Assembly (NCBI RefSeq): GCF_015056685.1
Contig: NZ_SVFW01000016.1
Span: 9,274 to 73,273, forward strand
DNA: 64,000 nt
Direction of reading: 5' to 3'
From: Butyrivibrio sp.
GTDB lineage: Bacteria > Bacillota > Clostridia > Lachnospirales > Lachnospiraceae
Position 1 is the stretch's first letter; each line of letters starts with the position of its first letter. Shown here in pieces: positions 26,706-35,268 of the stretch. Below the pieces are notes generated by a model. That model was not told where the DNA came from and ran no database searches. It saw only the letters and a program-made list of their open reading frames with translations. The translations under genes and the position numbers were made by a program.

Positions 26706-26744
26706 AAAAAAAGTGGAAAATCACCGGAAGAATTTCCGTGATTT
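26706..26744 (-). other. Possible leader attenuator before the repeat-protein gene
   Basis: Arms AAATCACGGAA and TTCCGGTGATTT pair (one bulge) on the minus strand, then TCCAC and seven T. It lies between a good promoter and the ATG at 26639. The gap before the T-run makes termination uncertain. Confidence 0.45.
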
Positions 26745-26771
26745 ATGTCAGCTGAATGCCGACAAAGAAAC

Positions 26772-26799
26772 ATTATACACAAATCATATCAGAATGCAA
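26772..26799 (-). promoter_or_regulatory. Promoter of the repeat-protein gene
   Basis: TTGCAT (26794-26799) and TATAAT (26772-26777) with a 16-base spacer on the minus strand; start near 26765, giving a leader of about 125 bases. Confidence 0.65.
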
Positions 26800-26812
26800 G
26801 AACATTTTTAAT

Positions 26813-27307
26813 TTATACAGAAACCTTTATTCTTTTGACGATTATGGCGCCGATGAGTCCTATAATTAGACCGCTGATGATACCTGAAAGCCATAGAACG
26901 GGAAGGTACCAGATGATTGCTTTGGTGTTTAAAAGAAGCATCGCAGCAAGGATCTGGCCGATGTTATGAGTGATGCCGCCTGCCACACTCACTCCTACTG
27001 TACTGAATTTGTCAGTCTTTTTAAGGAGTATCATTACCAGTGTGCTGAGCATTCCTCCTGCAAAAGAAAAAGCGAAGCTCATAAGAGTACCAAATAATAG
27101 CGAAACTGCAATGATTCTTACAATATTGATGAAAATGGCGCTTTTGTTTCCCATTTTGTAAAGCGCAACAATTACAACTATGTTGGTAAGCCCCATCTTA
27201 ACTCCGGGAATGGCCACGAAGGCAGGAAGTTGCATCTCTACATAGCTTAGTATCATTGCAAGTGCAGCCATAACTCCATATGTAGCTATCTTTTTTGTTT
27301 TGTCCAT
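26813..27307 (-). CDS. Gx transporter family protein (heptaprenyl diphosphate synthase component I-like)
   Basis: 164 residues, almost entirely membrane segments (five or six). The N-terminus (KIATYGVMAALAMILSYVE) and the GVKMGLTNIVVIVALY block are typical of the PF07456 family, which resembles the substrate-binding S components of ECF transporters. Despite the old name it is unlikely to be an enzyme; a role in uptake or in flavin/isoprenoid traffic is conjectural. It lies 31 bases downstream of the NusG-II gene, a pairing known in Clostridia, often near Rnf or ApbE genes, none of which is visible here. Confidence 0.82.
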   Translation of the reverse strand: MDKTKKIATYGVMAALAMILSYVEMQLPAFVAIPGVKMGLTNIVVIVALYKMGNKSAIFINIVRIIAVSLLFGTLMSFAFSFAGGMLSTLVMILLKKTDKFSTVGVSVAGGITHNIGQILAAMLLLNTKAIIWYLPVLWLSGIISGLIIGLIGAIIVKRIKVSV

Positions 27308-27338
27308 CCTTATCCCCTAACAACACTTAATCTCTGAT

Positions 27339-27728
27339 TTAACCAACTATTGCATCGAACTCTTTTGGATCACTTTCATTATCATCCCTTATTTCCACAA
27401 CAACTCTATTTGGAAGGCATATGATTGACTGACCCTGACTACTTATTTTCCCCATGTGAACACATAAAAGATCCGGACAAGAAGCTTCAGTAAGATAAGC
27501 CTCTCCGTCTTTAATAACAAGGTAGTTAGTCCCACCTTCATACCCTTCTATCTTAAACTCAATATCTTCATCCAAAGGAAATGTATATTTTACTACTCCA
27601 TCAACTGAAACCACCACAGTTTTTCCTGTCTTTTGCGTAAATCTGACAGCCACGGCTATGGCCATGGTAATTACAAGTAATCCAATAATAAGTATTATGT
27701 CATAGCGAATCTTGCTTTTATTATTCAT
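27339..27728 (-). CDS. NusG domain II-containing membrane-anchored protein
   Basis: 129 residues. One N-terminal membrane segment (about 9-28, IILIIGLLVITMAIAVAV) precedes a small extracellular beta domain of the NusG-II (PF07009) type. The sequence EASCPDLLCVHMGKISSQGQSIICLPN contains the conserved CPDxxCVxxG...CLPN pattern (three Cys), typical of the family. Function unknown. It is transcribed from a good promoter ahead of the Gx gene. Confidence 0.85.
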   Translation of the reverse strand: MNNKSKIRYDIILIIGLLVITMAIAVAVRFTQKTGKTVVVSVDGVVKYTFPLDEDIEFKIEGYEGGTNYLVIKDGEAYLTEASCPDLLCVHMGKISSQGQSIICLPNRVVVEIRDDNESDPKEFDAIVG

Positions 27729-27746
27729 TACAACTCCCTTAGAGTT

Positions 27747-27775
27747 ATTATATGCATGCCATCAAGCAGCAACAA
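27747..27775 (-). promoter_or_regulatory. Promoter of the NusG-II/Gx operon
   Basis: TTGTTG (27770-27775) and TATAAT (27747-27752) with a 17-base spacer on the minus strand. Confidence 0.7.
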
Positions 27776-27825
27776 TAACCATGTTTTTCTCACTCTTAAA
27801 CATTAGCAATTTCTTTTCCCTATGT

Positions 27826-27873
27826 CAAAAAAAGCTGCCCCCTGCCATACGCAAGTATGACAAGGGGCAGCTT
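27826..27873 (-). terminator. cheR terminator
   Basis: Arms AAGCTGCCCC (27864-27873 on the minus strand) and GGGGCAGCTT (27832-27841) enclose a 22-base loop with further internal pairing; seven T follow on the minus strand. Confidence 0.9.
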
Positions 27874-27901
27874 ATACATTTATGTATGCAATATCGAATC
27901 T

Positions 27902-28687
27902 TTATGCTTTAGGTTTTTCGTAATAGAATGAGTTCTTACGGATAAAGCCGATATCCTTATAGTTTACGATCTGCTCTGTACTTCCGATAAAGAGGATTCC
28001 TCCCGGTGTAAGGTTAGCATAATATTTTCTGAAAATGTCATCCTTTGCTTCTTCTGTGAAGTAGATCAGAACATTTCTACATACAATGAGGTTACAATCC
28101 TTTGGATATGGATCTCTTAAAAGATCTGCCTGCTTAAATGTAACTCTTGATGTGATCTCACTTGAAACCTTCATTCTTCCGTCAGGAGTCTCTGTAAAGT
28201 ATTTCTTCTTAAACTCCTCAGGTACATTTGCAATTTCCTTTTTATCGTAAATAGCAGCCTTAGCCTTTGCAAGAACTACAGCATCAAGGTCAGTTGCATA
28301 GACATTGATCTGATTAAGAGGCACATGCTTGGAAAGAAGCATAACGATCGTATATGGCTCATCACCTGTAGAACAAGCAGCACTCCAGATCTTTAAGTTC
28401 TTACCAAATTTACCCATAAGTTCAGGAACCATTTCTTTGTCCATCAGGTTCCACTGATCCATATTTCTGAAAAACTCAGAAACATTGATTGTAAGGTAAG
28501 TAACGAAAGAATCAAGCGCTTCTCTGTCCTTCTTTATAAGTGCCAGGAAACCATCATAGCCCTTAACCTCATACTTTCCGATAAGAGTATCAATTCTTCT
28601 CTTCATCTGCTTTTCTTTATATGCGTTAAGGTCGATCTTGGTCAAATCATAGACACCCTTTTTAAACCACTCGTAATCGTATTCCAT
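27902..28687 (-). CDS. cheR: CheR-type chemotaxis methyltransferase
   Basis: 261 residues from the ATG at 28687. The ATG at 28708 is rejected because it would place the AGGAGG ribosome binding site inside the coding region. The N-terminal helical CheR_N domain (about 5-65, ending INVSEFFRN) precedes the SAM-dependent methyltransferase with ACSTGDEPYT (glycine loop) and NLIVCRNVLIYF. CheR methylates glutamates on chemoreceptors. It stands alone with its own terminator; a CheY-like gene lies at the far end of the window. Family assignment is firm. Confidence 0.92.
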   Translation of the reverse strand: MEYDYEWFKKGVYDLTKIDLNAYKEKQMKRRIDTLIGKYEVKGYDGFLALIKKDREALDSFVTYLTINVSEFFRNMDQWNLMDKEMVPELMGKFGKNLKIWSAACSTGDEPYTIVMLLSKHVPLNQINVYATDLDAVVLAKAKAAIYDKKEIANVPEEFKKKYFTETPDGRMKVSSEITSRVTFKQADLLRDPYPKDCNLIVCRNVLIYFTEEAKDDIFRKYYANLTPGGILFIGSTEQIVNYKDIGFIRKNSFYYEKPKA

Positions 28688-28797
28688 AGGTAGATATCCT
28701 CCTAACATTTAGTAGACAAATATTTGTTATAACGTCTCTTATTAAATTCTATATTAGATACAATTTTATGTAAAATTAAATTATTCTAAAGAGACAG

Positions 28798-28837
28798 TAA
28801 AAAAAGAGACTGTGGTATAAACCACAGTCTCTTTAAA
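28798..28837 (-). terminator. rpsA terminator
   Basis: A perfect 14-bp stem (AAAGAGACTGTGGT with ACCACAGTCTCTTT) with a 4-base loop and T-run on the minus strand. Confidence 0.92.
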
Positions 28838-28849
28838 AATTTTATCTGA

Positions 28850-29989
28850 TTAGTTCTCTTCGTTCTGCTCAGCGATTACTTTGTCGATATCAACTGAAAC
28901 AACGTCTCCGTCTTCAGCTACTTCTTCGCTAGGCTCTGGAGCGAACATAGCCTTGATTGAAAGGCTTATCTTCTTTTCTTCCTCATTGAAGTCTACGATC
29001 TTAGCTTCAACTTCCTGACCTACTTTAAGTACATCAGCTGGCTTCTCAACATGCTCTTTAGCAATCTGAGAAACATGAAGAAGTGCATCAATACCAGGCT
29101 CAAGCTCTACGAAAGCACCGAAGTCTGTCATTCTTGCAACTTTACCCTTTACAATGTTGCCTACAGCATATTTCTCTGTAGCATCCTTCCAAGGATTCTC
29201 GTTATCGAACTTTCTTGAAAGAGCAATCTTGCTGCCATCAATTGACTTTACAAGAACTTTAACTGTGTCGCCAACCTTGAATACTTTCTTAGGGCTCTCA
29301 ACACGTCCCCAGCTCATTTCTGAAATATGAAGAAGTCCGTCTGCTCCACCAAGATCGATGAAAGCACCGAAATCTGTAACGTTCTTAACGATACCGTCAA
29401 CAACATCGCCAGCTTTGATAGAATCAAAGAGCTTCTTAGCTGCTTCAGCCTTCTCAGCTGTTACAAGCATTCTTCTGTTTCCGATATATCTTCTTCTCTT
29501 AGGATTGTACTCAGTTACAACGAACTGAATTTCCTGATCCTGATATTTTGAAAGATCTTTCTCATAGCTATCAGAAACAAGGCTTGCAGGGATGAAGATT
29601 CTAACTTCATCAACTACTACTGTAAGTCCGCCCTCAAGTACCTGAACAACCTTAGCTGTAAGTACTTCTTTGTTATTGTAGGCTTCCTCAATTCTCTTGT
29701 TGCCTCTGTCGATGGCAAGTCTCTTGTATGAAAGAATAACCTGTCCGTCTGCGTCGTTGGTCTTAAGGACCTTAACGTCCATTGTGTCACCAACTTTAAC
29801 GGCGGTTGTAAGGTCAATACTGTTGTCGTTGCTGTATTCGCTCTTTGTTAAGATACCGTCGGACTTGTAACCAATGTTAAGGATTATCTCGTCAGGCTTA
29901 ACGTCAATAACAGTTCCCTCAACAACCTCCCCTGTGTGAATTGTTTTGAACGATTCGTTAAGCATCTGTTCAAAAGTTTGTTCTGACAT
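28850..29989 (-). CDS. rpsA: S1 RNA-binding domain protein (ribosomal protein S1-like)
   Basis: 379 residues with four S1 domains: about 18-85 (GEVVEGTVIDVKPD), 103-165 (LTAKVVQVLEGG), 190-260 (GDVVDGIVKNVTDFGAFIDLGG) and 275-345 (GNIVKGKVARMTDFGAFVEL). This is shorter than six-domain proteobacterial S1, as is normal in Firmicutes. It assists mRNA binding to the 30S subunit. In many Clostridia this protein is fused to IspH; here the genes are separate but overlap by 20 bases, and the GGAGG lies inside ispH. It ends at a strong terminator. Confidence 0.9.
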   Translation of the reverse strand: MSEQTFEQMLNESFKTIHTGEVVEGTVIDVKPDEIILNIGYKSDGILTKSEYSNDNSIDLTTAVKVGDTMDVKVLKTNDADGQVILSYKRLAIDRGNKRIEEAYNNKEVLTAKVVQVLEGGLTVVVDEVRIFIPASLVSDSYEKDLSKYQDQEIQFVVTEYNPKRRRYIGNRRMLVTAEKAEAAKKLFDSIKAGDVVDGIVKNVTDFGAFIDLGGADGLLHISEMSWGRVESPKKVFKVGDTVKVLVKSIDGSKIALSRKFDNENPWKDATEKYAVGNIVKGKVARMTDFGAFVELEPGIDALLHVSQIAKEHVEKPADVLKVGQEVEAKIVDFNEEEKKISLSIKAMFAPEPSEEVAEDGDVVSVDIDKVIAEQNEEN

Positions 29990-30824
29990 AATTCTGAACC
30001 TCCTCGATAATGTTCTTTGGGGTTGATGCCCCGGCGGTAATCCCTACAAGCTTGATGTCATTATTTTTATTAAAATGCAAGTCTTCCAGGGTTTGAATAA
30101 AATATGTCTGCTCACATTTCTGACTGCATATATCATACAGTTTCCTGGAATTGGAACTGTGGGCGCCACCAATGACTATCATGGCATCCGCTTTGGTTGC
30201 AATTTCCTCAGCTTCTGACTGACGTTCGTCGGTTGCATTGCATATAGTATTCACAATATTAATATTGTAACCGTTATTTTCAAAGATTTCAACGGTTTCT
30301 TGAAATTTATTCCTGTTAAATGTAGTCTGGGACACTAATGTGTATTCCAGTTCCCTGTTTTCGTTGAAATTTTCTGCCTCTTTTGGTGAGTCGATCACAA
30401 ATACAGGACCTCTTGCATAACTTACGATTCCTTCGACTTCAGGGTGATTGGCACTGCCTACTACTATGATACTTTTTCCGGCTTTACTCTCCTCATCCAC
30501 GATCTTATGGATTCTTTTTACAAAAGGACAGGTTGCATCAATGATATTCAGTCCGGTTTCCTCAATTTTCTGATGAACTTCCTTGGTAACACCATGGGAT
30601 CTTATTACTATAGTTCCCTCTGAAATGCCATCAAGTTCCTCTACTGAGTTTATTACTTTTACGCCCTTTTTCTCAAGATCACTGACAACTATCTCATTGT
30701 GGATAATGGGTCCATACGTATAAATATTCACATCAGATGAGTTTTTTATCTGATCGTATACTGTTTCAACAGCTTTTGTAACTCCAAAACAAAAGCCGGC
30801 ATGCTCAGCAACTATTACTTCCAT
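29970..30824 (-). CDS. ispH: 4-hydroxy-3-methylbut-2-enyl diphosphate reductase IspH
   Basis: 284 residues. The three iron-sulfur Cys are in GFCFGVTKAV (about 12), DATCPFVKRI (about 97) and NTICNATDERQ (about 192). His and Glu active-site motifs are present (IHNEIV, SHGVTKEVH, and the TNTICNATxERQ-like block with catalytic Glu). It performs the last step of the MEP isoprenoid pathway, making IPP and DMAPP. Its 3' end overlaps rpsA by 20 bases. It is downstream of cmk, as often in Clostridia. Confidence 0.94.
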   Translation of the reverse strand: MEVIVAEHAGFCFGVTKAVETVYDQIKNSSDVNIYTYGPIIHNEIVVSDLEKKGVKVINSVEELDGISEGTIVIRSHGVTKEVHQKIEETGLNIIDATCPFVKRIHKIVDEESKAGKSIIVVGSANHPEVEGIVSYARGPVFVIDSPKEAENFNENRELEYTLVSQTTFNRNKFQETVEIFENNGYNINIVNTICNATDERQSEAEEIATKADAMIVIGGAHSSNSRKLYDICSQKCEQTYFIQTLEDLHFNKNNDIKLVGITAGASTPKNIIEEVQNYVRTNF

Positions 30825-30859
30825 CTACTTACTGCCTTCCTATGTTCATTACGCAAAAA

Positions 30860-31525
30860 TCAGAGACTATTTTTATAAAGGTCAACAATTGTCTTTGCAA
30901 CTTCATCAATTGTCATGTCTGAAGAATCCACAAGTGTCGCATCATCAGCCTGTTTAAGCGGTGATATCTCCCTGTGCATGTCTCTGTAATCTCTCTCAAT
31001 AATATCTTTTTCAATCACATCGATGTCGCAAGTTTCTCCCTTTGCAGTGAGTTCTTTAAATCTGCGCTCAGCTCTTACTTTAGAGCTTGCTGTAAGATAC
31101 ACCTTAACATCAGCATTTGGAAGCACTACTGTTCCAATATCACGGCCATCCATTACAACATCAGCTTCATTTGCAAGTTTCTGCTGAAGCTCCACAAGTT
31201 TTCTTCTGACATCACCGTTTACAGAGCTTGCAGAAGCCATATTTCCAACTTCCTCTGTTCTGATAAGGCCATTAACATTTTCGCCATTTAACAAAACAAC
31301 CTGCTCGCCGTTCTCGTGCCTTATGGTAATATCAGCACTGTCACAGGTAGCACTTATCTTCTCAGGCTCATCTGCTCTGATACCGTTTTTTATCATATAT
31401 AAAGCCATGGCTCTGTACATAGCTCCTGTATCAACATAGATAAAACCAAGCTCTGCAGCCACTTTTTTGGCTATTGTGCTTTTTCCTGCTCCTGCAGGTC
31501 CGTCTATTGCAATCTGCTTACTCAT
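30860..31525 (-). CDS. cmk: Cytidylate kinase
   Basis: 221 residues, usual length. Walker A is DGPAGAGKSTIAK at the N-terminus, followed by YVDTGAMYRA, MDGRDIGTVVLP and the LID region with RDxxR (ERDYRDMHR). It phosphorylates CMP and dCMP. It lies between baiN and ispH in a minus-strand operon tetR-rpiR-baiN-cmk-ispH-rpsA. Confidence 0.95.
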   Translation of the reverse strand: MSKQIAIDGPAGAGKSTIAKKVAAELGFIYVDTGAMYRAMALYMIKNGIRADEPEKISATCDSADITIRHENGEQVVLLNGENVNGLIRTEEVGNMASASSVNGDVRRKLVELQQKLANEADVVMDGRDIGTVVLPNADVKVYLTASSKVRAERRFKELTAKGETCDIDVIEKDIIERDYRDMHREISPLKQADDATLVDSSDMTIDEVAKTIVDLYKNSL

Positions 31526-31553
31526 AAATCTAAAAACTCCTTATAAAAATATC

Positions 31554-32810
31554 TTACATTGCTGCGCTTTCGCCCGCAAGATGTCCCGTAGACCAGGCAA
31601 CCTGAAGATTGTAGCCTCCGGTCTCGGTATCTACATCTATAACTTCTCCTGCAAAGTAAAGGCCTGATACAATCTTGGATTCCATAGTGGAAGGATTTAT
31701 CTCTTTTACATTGACTCCGCCCTTTGTAATGATAGCTTCATTAAAGCCTCTTGTTCCTGTTATAGTCATAGGAACGCTCTTTATCAGCCTTACAAAGGTG
31801 AGCCTTTCCTCCTTGGTGATCTCATTAACCTTCTTTTCAGAATCAATTCCTGACAACTTTATCATAACAGGAATCATTTTTGAAGGGAAAAGACCTCCCA
31901 AAATATTTTTAAAGCTCTTATTAAGGCCTTCCTCAAAATCCCTCAAAACTCTTTTATCAAGCTGTTCTTCATTAAGAGCGGGCTTTAAGTCAAGGAAGAG
32001 CTCATACTGTTTTTCTTTATCATAATAGCAGCTTGCTGTAAGAACAAGTGGACCACTGATCCCAAAGTGGGTAAAGAGCATCTCGCCAAAGCCGTCATAG
32101 ACAGGCTTTCTCCTTTTGGCAGACCTGCTGCCAAAAGTGAACATCTTAAGTCCGACATTTTTAAGTGACAGTCCCTGAAGGTCCTTGCACCAGCCTTCCT
32201 TTATCTCAAAAGGTACAAGTGAAGGAGCAGGCGTAACGATGCTGTGTCCCAAGTCTTTTGCAAATCTATAACCATCGCCTGTAGAACCCGTTGAAGGATA
32301 AGACATTCCACCGGTGCACACGATCACAGAGTCAAACTCTTCTCTTGTGATCGGGTCATCACCTGATGAATAAGTCACGGCGCTCACTCTTCCACCTGAT
32401 GCCTCGACAGATAAAACAGTTGTATCAAATAACACCTGTACTCCTGCCTTTTTAACAGCATCAAACAAGGTCCTTATGATATCTGAAGAGTGGTCAGATA
32501 CAGGGAAAACCCTCTCTCCTCTCTCTATTTTCAGATGACAGTTGTTATTCTCAAAAAAGTCCATAACTGCACTATTATCAAAACCATAAACAGCGCTGTA
32601 TAAAAATCTCGCATTTCTGCGTACAAAGCCAAAATAGTCCTCTACAGCACAGGCATTTGTCACATTACATCTGCCTTTTCCTGTTATGTAGATCTTTTTT
32701 CCGGGCTTTTCATTTTTTTCAAAAATAGTGACGCTGCTGCCGCCAGAAGCTGCAGAAAGCGCCGCCATCATACCGGCTGCTCCGCAGCCAATTATTGCAA
32801 TTTTCTTCAT
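31554..32810 (-). CDS. BaiN/HI0933-family flavoprotein (NAD(P)/FAD-dependent oxidoreductase)
   Basis: 418 residues. The FAD-binding Rossmann motif IIGCGAAGMMAAL begins the protein, followed by the family-specific NEKPGKKIYITGKGRCNVTNA block, the TGGMSYPSTGSTGDGY signature and the C-terminal GEVIDVDTETGGYNLQVAW. These are diagnostic of the YhiN/BaiN (HI0933) family; most members have no proven substrate. The ATG overlaps the stop of the rpiR-like gene by one base. Confidence 0.9.
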   Translation of the reverse strand: MKKIAIIGCGAAGMMAALSAASGGSSVTIFEKNEKPGKKIYITGKGRCNVTNACAVEDYFGFVRRNARFLYSAVYGFDNSAVMDFFENNNCHLKIERGERVFPVSDHSSDIIRTLFDAVKKAGVQVLFDTTVLSVEASGGRVSAVTYSSGDDPITREEFDSVIVCTGGMSYPSTGSTGDGYRFAKDLGHSIVTPAPSLVPFEIKEGWCKDLQGLSLKNVGLKMFTFGSRSAKRRKPVYDGFGEMLFTHFGISGPLVLTASCYYDKEKQYELFLDLKPALNEEQLDKRVLRDFEEGLNKSFKNILGGLFPSKMIPVMIKLSGIDSEKKVNEITKEERLTFVRLIKSVPMTITGTRGFNEAIITKGGVNVKEINPSTMESKIVSGLYFAGEVIDVDTETGGYNLQVAWSTGHLAGESAAM

Positions 32811-33760
32811 TAAAAATCCTCTTGCTCTGACTCTTTAGGCCTGTTCTGAAGCGGAAGTCCTATCATTGGCGCATCAGAAGCAAAGTCTATTTCATCGTTT
32901 AAATATACCTGATAATTGTTCCAGGCCTCTTCTAACATTTTAAGATCCGCCTTTACATCAGCAGGTCTTCTCATGCAAAGAGCGACAACCAAAGCGTTTA
33001 TAACACTAAGGGGTGCCACAAGTGAGTCAACAATTGATGCCATCTCACTTTTTGCCAAAAGATTGCAGGAAGAATACAGATTCATCGGTGAATGAACAGA
33101 ATCTGTGATAGTTATAACCTTGGCATTTCTGTCATTGGCAAACTCCATGCACTTTAAGGTTCTCATGGAATACCTTGGAAAACTTATGCCTATTATACAA
33201 TCCCTATCGTTGATCCTTATCATCTGTTCGAACATCTCAGAAACACTTGTAGTCTTTATAAGAACGTTGTTGCCTCTGATCATATTCAGATAAAAATGTA
33301 AAAAATCCGCCAAAGGCTCACAGCTTCTAAGTCCCACGATATAAACCGTCTTAGCCTTTAAAATAATATCAACCGCTGTCTTAAATGCCGCAACATCAAT
33401 ATTATTTATAGTCTGCTCAATGTTGGACATATCAGATCTAAGGATAGTCTGCAGGATTTCTCCGTCACTGCTTTTTCCAAACTTACGTCCAACCTTCTCA
33501 ACTGAACCAAATTTGTCGCTAACCCAGACAGAAAGTGCCTTCTGAAACTGAGGGTATCCATCATACCCAAGGCTCATGGCAAATCTTACCACTGTAGATT
33601 CGCTCATGCCAACAATCTTGCCAACCTCTGCTGCCGTCATAAAAACTGCCTGTTCATAGTGATCGCAGATGTAGAGCGCAATTGATTTCTTACCTTTACT
33701 CATCTTGGGATAGCATTCATTTATTCGGGTGATAACATCAACATCATTTTCGAACTTCAT
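32810..33760 (-). CDS. RpiR-family transcriptional regulator (HTH + SIS domain)
   Basis: 316 residues. The N-terminal HTH_6 domain contains MTAAEVGKIVGMSESTVVRFA (about 43-63; quoted core GMSESTVVRFAMSLG), and a SIS sugar-phosphate-binding domain spans about 120-260 (VYIVGLRSCEPLADFL). Members sense phosphosugars and control catabolic genes. It overlaps the upstream tetR gene by four bases (ATGA) and the baiN-like gene by one base, so all three are coupled. The regulated genes are not evident. Confidence 0.88.
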   Translation of the reverse strand: MKFENDVDVITRINECYPKMSKGKKSIALYICDHYEQAVFMTAAEVGKIVGMSESTVVRFAMSLGYDGYPQFQKALSVWVSDKFGSVEKVGRKFGKSSDGEILQTILRSDMSNIEQTINNIDVAAFKTAVDIILKAKTVYIVGLRSCEPLADFLHFYLNMIRGNNVLIKTTSVSEMFEQMIRINDRDCIIGISFPRYSMRTLKCMEFANDRNAKVITITDSVHSPMNLYSSCNLLAKSEMASIVDSLVAPLSVINALVVALCMRRPADVKADLKMLEEAWNNYQVYLNDEIDFASDAPMIGLPLQNRPKESEQEDF

Positions 33761-34308
33761 AGACTAAATGCCTTATAAGCTGACTCAAGCATCTCTACTG
33801 AAGCAGCTTCATCAAGATCAAAATCACCTGTTACAGCCATGCATCCCGCGCCGTGGATAAATACCCACATCTGCATAAACAGCTGCTGTGCATTTTTTAC
33901 CCCCATGCTCTGAGCCTTGCTGATCTCCTTTACAACATTCTCAGCTGATCCATTTACAAGATCATACATACTCTTTGTATCCTTGTCTTTTTCAGAGAGA
34001 AAAAGAAGTCTGAAAAGATGTGGATATTTCTGTGCAAAACCAATGTAAGCAAGTCCGAGATCAACGAATGGTGTCTCATGGGTCTTTGCACTGTCATTGT
34101 AGTAATCTTCATAATATGCTGCCGCTTTATTATAAACATCTATCTTTAGTGCATCCATATTCTCGTAGATACGGAAAATAGGCTGTGTAGAGCATCCTGC
34201 CTGCGCAGCAAGTTTTCTCGATGTGATCTGCTCAAAGCCCTCTTTCCTTGTGATCTTAAATGCCGCATTTACGATTTCTTTTTGCGTTATGGTTGCTTTT
34301 CTGGACAT
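33757..34308 (-). CDS. TetR-family transcriptional regulator
   Basis: 183 residues from the ATG at 34308, chosen for GGGAGGGATACC directly upstream; the longer frame adds an atypical leader. The helix-turn-helix is in ITQKEIVNAAFKITRKEGFE and ITSRKLAAQAGCSTQPIFR (about 6-45). The C-terminal ligand domain contains the family pattern HPHLFRLLFL-like (KYPHLFRLLFLSE). First gene of the operon leading to rpiR, baiN and cmk. A 10-bp inverted repeat in its promoter region may be its operator. Confidence 0.87.
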   Translation of the reverse strand: MSRKATITQKEIVNAAFKITRKEGFEQITSRKLAAQAGCSTQPIFRIYENMDALKIDVYNKAAAYYEDYYNDSAKTHETPFVDLGLAYIGFAQKYPHLFRLLFLSEKDKDTKSMYDLVNGSAENVVKEISKAQSMGVKNAQQLFMQMWVFIHGAGCMAVTGDFDLDEAASVEMLESAYKAFSL

Positions 34309-34325
34309 GGTATCCCTCCCCAACA

Positions 34326-34370
34326 GTAAAATAATTATGTTATTTAAAAGAGCATGCGTTATTATTTTAC
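34326..34370. promoter_or_regulatory. Inverted repeat in the tetR promoter region
   Basis: GTAAAATAAT (34326-34335) and ATTATTTTAC (34361-34370) are perfect 10-bp inverted arms 25 bases apart, between the mgtC terminator and the tetR start. Candidate autoregulatory operator. Confidence 0.5.
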
Positions 34371-34376
34371 AAAATG

Positions 34377-34404
34377 AAAAAGGCTGTGTCAATCACAGCC
34401 TTTT
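34377..34404 (-). terminator. mgtC terminator
   Basis: Arms AAAAGGCTGTGA and TCACAGCC(TTTT) form an 11- to 12-bp stem with T-run on the minus strand. Confidence 0.85.
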
Positions 34405-34440
34405 CCTGATCTTTCGCTATTTTACCAGCAATTCTGATGA

Positions 34441-35139
34441 TCAGATTTCTTCCACGTAACTTACAAAATCAAGCTCATTCAGAGCATTTATAACTTCCCG
34501 ATGGGATCTCTTTTTATCTAAATCGATATCTACGATAAGTGCAGCATCAGATGAAAGAAGAGTCTTTTCTTTGCTCTTTGTCATACTGCTGATTTCAAAG
34601 CCCTGATCTGATATCCATTTCGACAGCTTTTTTACACCTGCGTTCTTATTGACCTCAATGTAAAGACTTAAGTACTTGCTGTATTCTTCAACCACTTTGC
34701 TAAGCTGCATAAGGATAACGTTAGCTATCATTATCAGTATGAAGCAGACAGTGCCAACTACCAGGTATCCGCCACCAATGGCCATTCCCATGCAGGCTGT
34801 GACCCAGAGGGTTGCCGCAGTTGTAAGTCCCTTGATCTGCTTACGACCTGTAACAAGGATAGTTCCTGCTCCCAAAAAGCCGATGCCGCTTACAACGCCT
34901 GCCGGGATTCTGCTGGTATCAGCTGAAAGCCCGGGTATCATGGCAAGGTAGATGTTAAGCGCCGTGGTAACTGCACTTCCAAGGCTCACAAGCGCAAAAG
35001 TCTTAATGCCTGCGCTATGTCTTTTGACTACTCTCTCCCAACCCACAAGACATCCAAAGAGCGTTGCCATAATAAGCCTTATTGCTACAGCAATATCACT
35101 GGTTCCTTCTAAAAACTCAAGTATAGTCATTCCGTTCAT
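34441..35139 (-). CDS. mgtC: MgtC/SapB family membrane protein
   Basis: 232 residues from the ATG at 35139 (GGAG six bases upstream). Four to five membrane segments in the first 145 residues carry the hallmarks LFGCLVGWERVVKRHSAGI, GVVSGIGFLGAGTI and KGLTTAATLWVTACMGM. A cytoplasmic ACT-like C-terminal domain follows. MgtC proteins affect magnesium homeostasis and ATP synthase in pathogens; here the role is only inferred. It is monocistronic with a terminator downstream. Confidence 0.9.
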   Translation of the reverse strand: MNGMTILEFLEGTSDIAVAIRLIMATLFGCLVGWERVVKRHSAGIKTFALVSLGSAVTTALNIYLAMIPGLSADTSRIPAGVVSGIGFLGAGTILVTGRKQIKGLTTAATLWVTACMGMAIGGGYLVVGTVCFILIMIANVILMQLSKVVEEYSKYLSLYIEVNKNAGVKKLSKWISDQGFEISSMTKSKEKTLLSSDAALIVDIDLDKKRSHREVINALNELDFVSYVEEI

Positions 35140-35268
35140 AAAACTCACTCCATTCCCCATAAAATAATATCCAAAAGATATTGTGATAATTATTATAATA
35201 CATTCGGGGATTGACAGAATCTATTTCATTCCTTGCTGTATTTATAATAATAACTCTCACTTTTTGTT

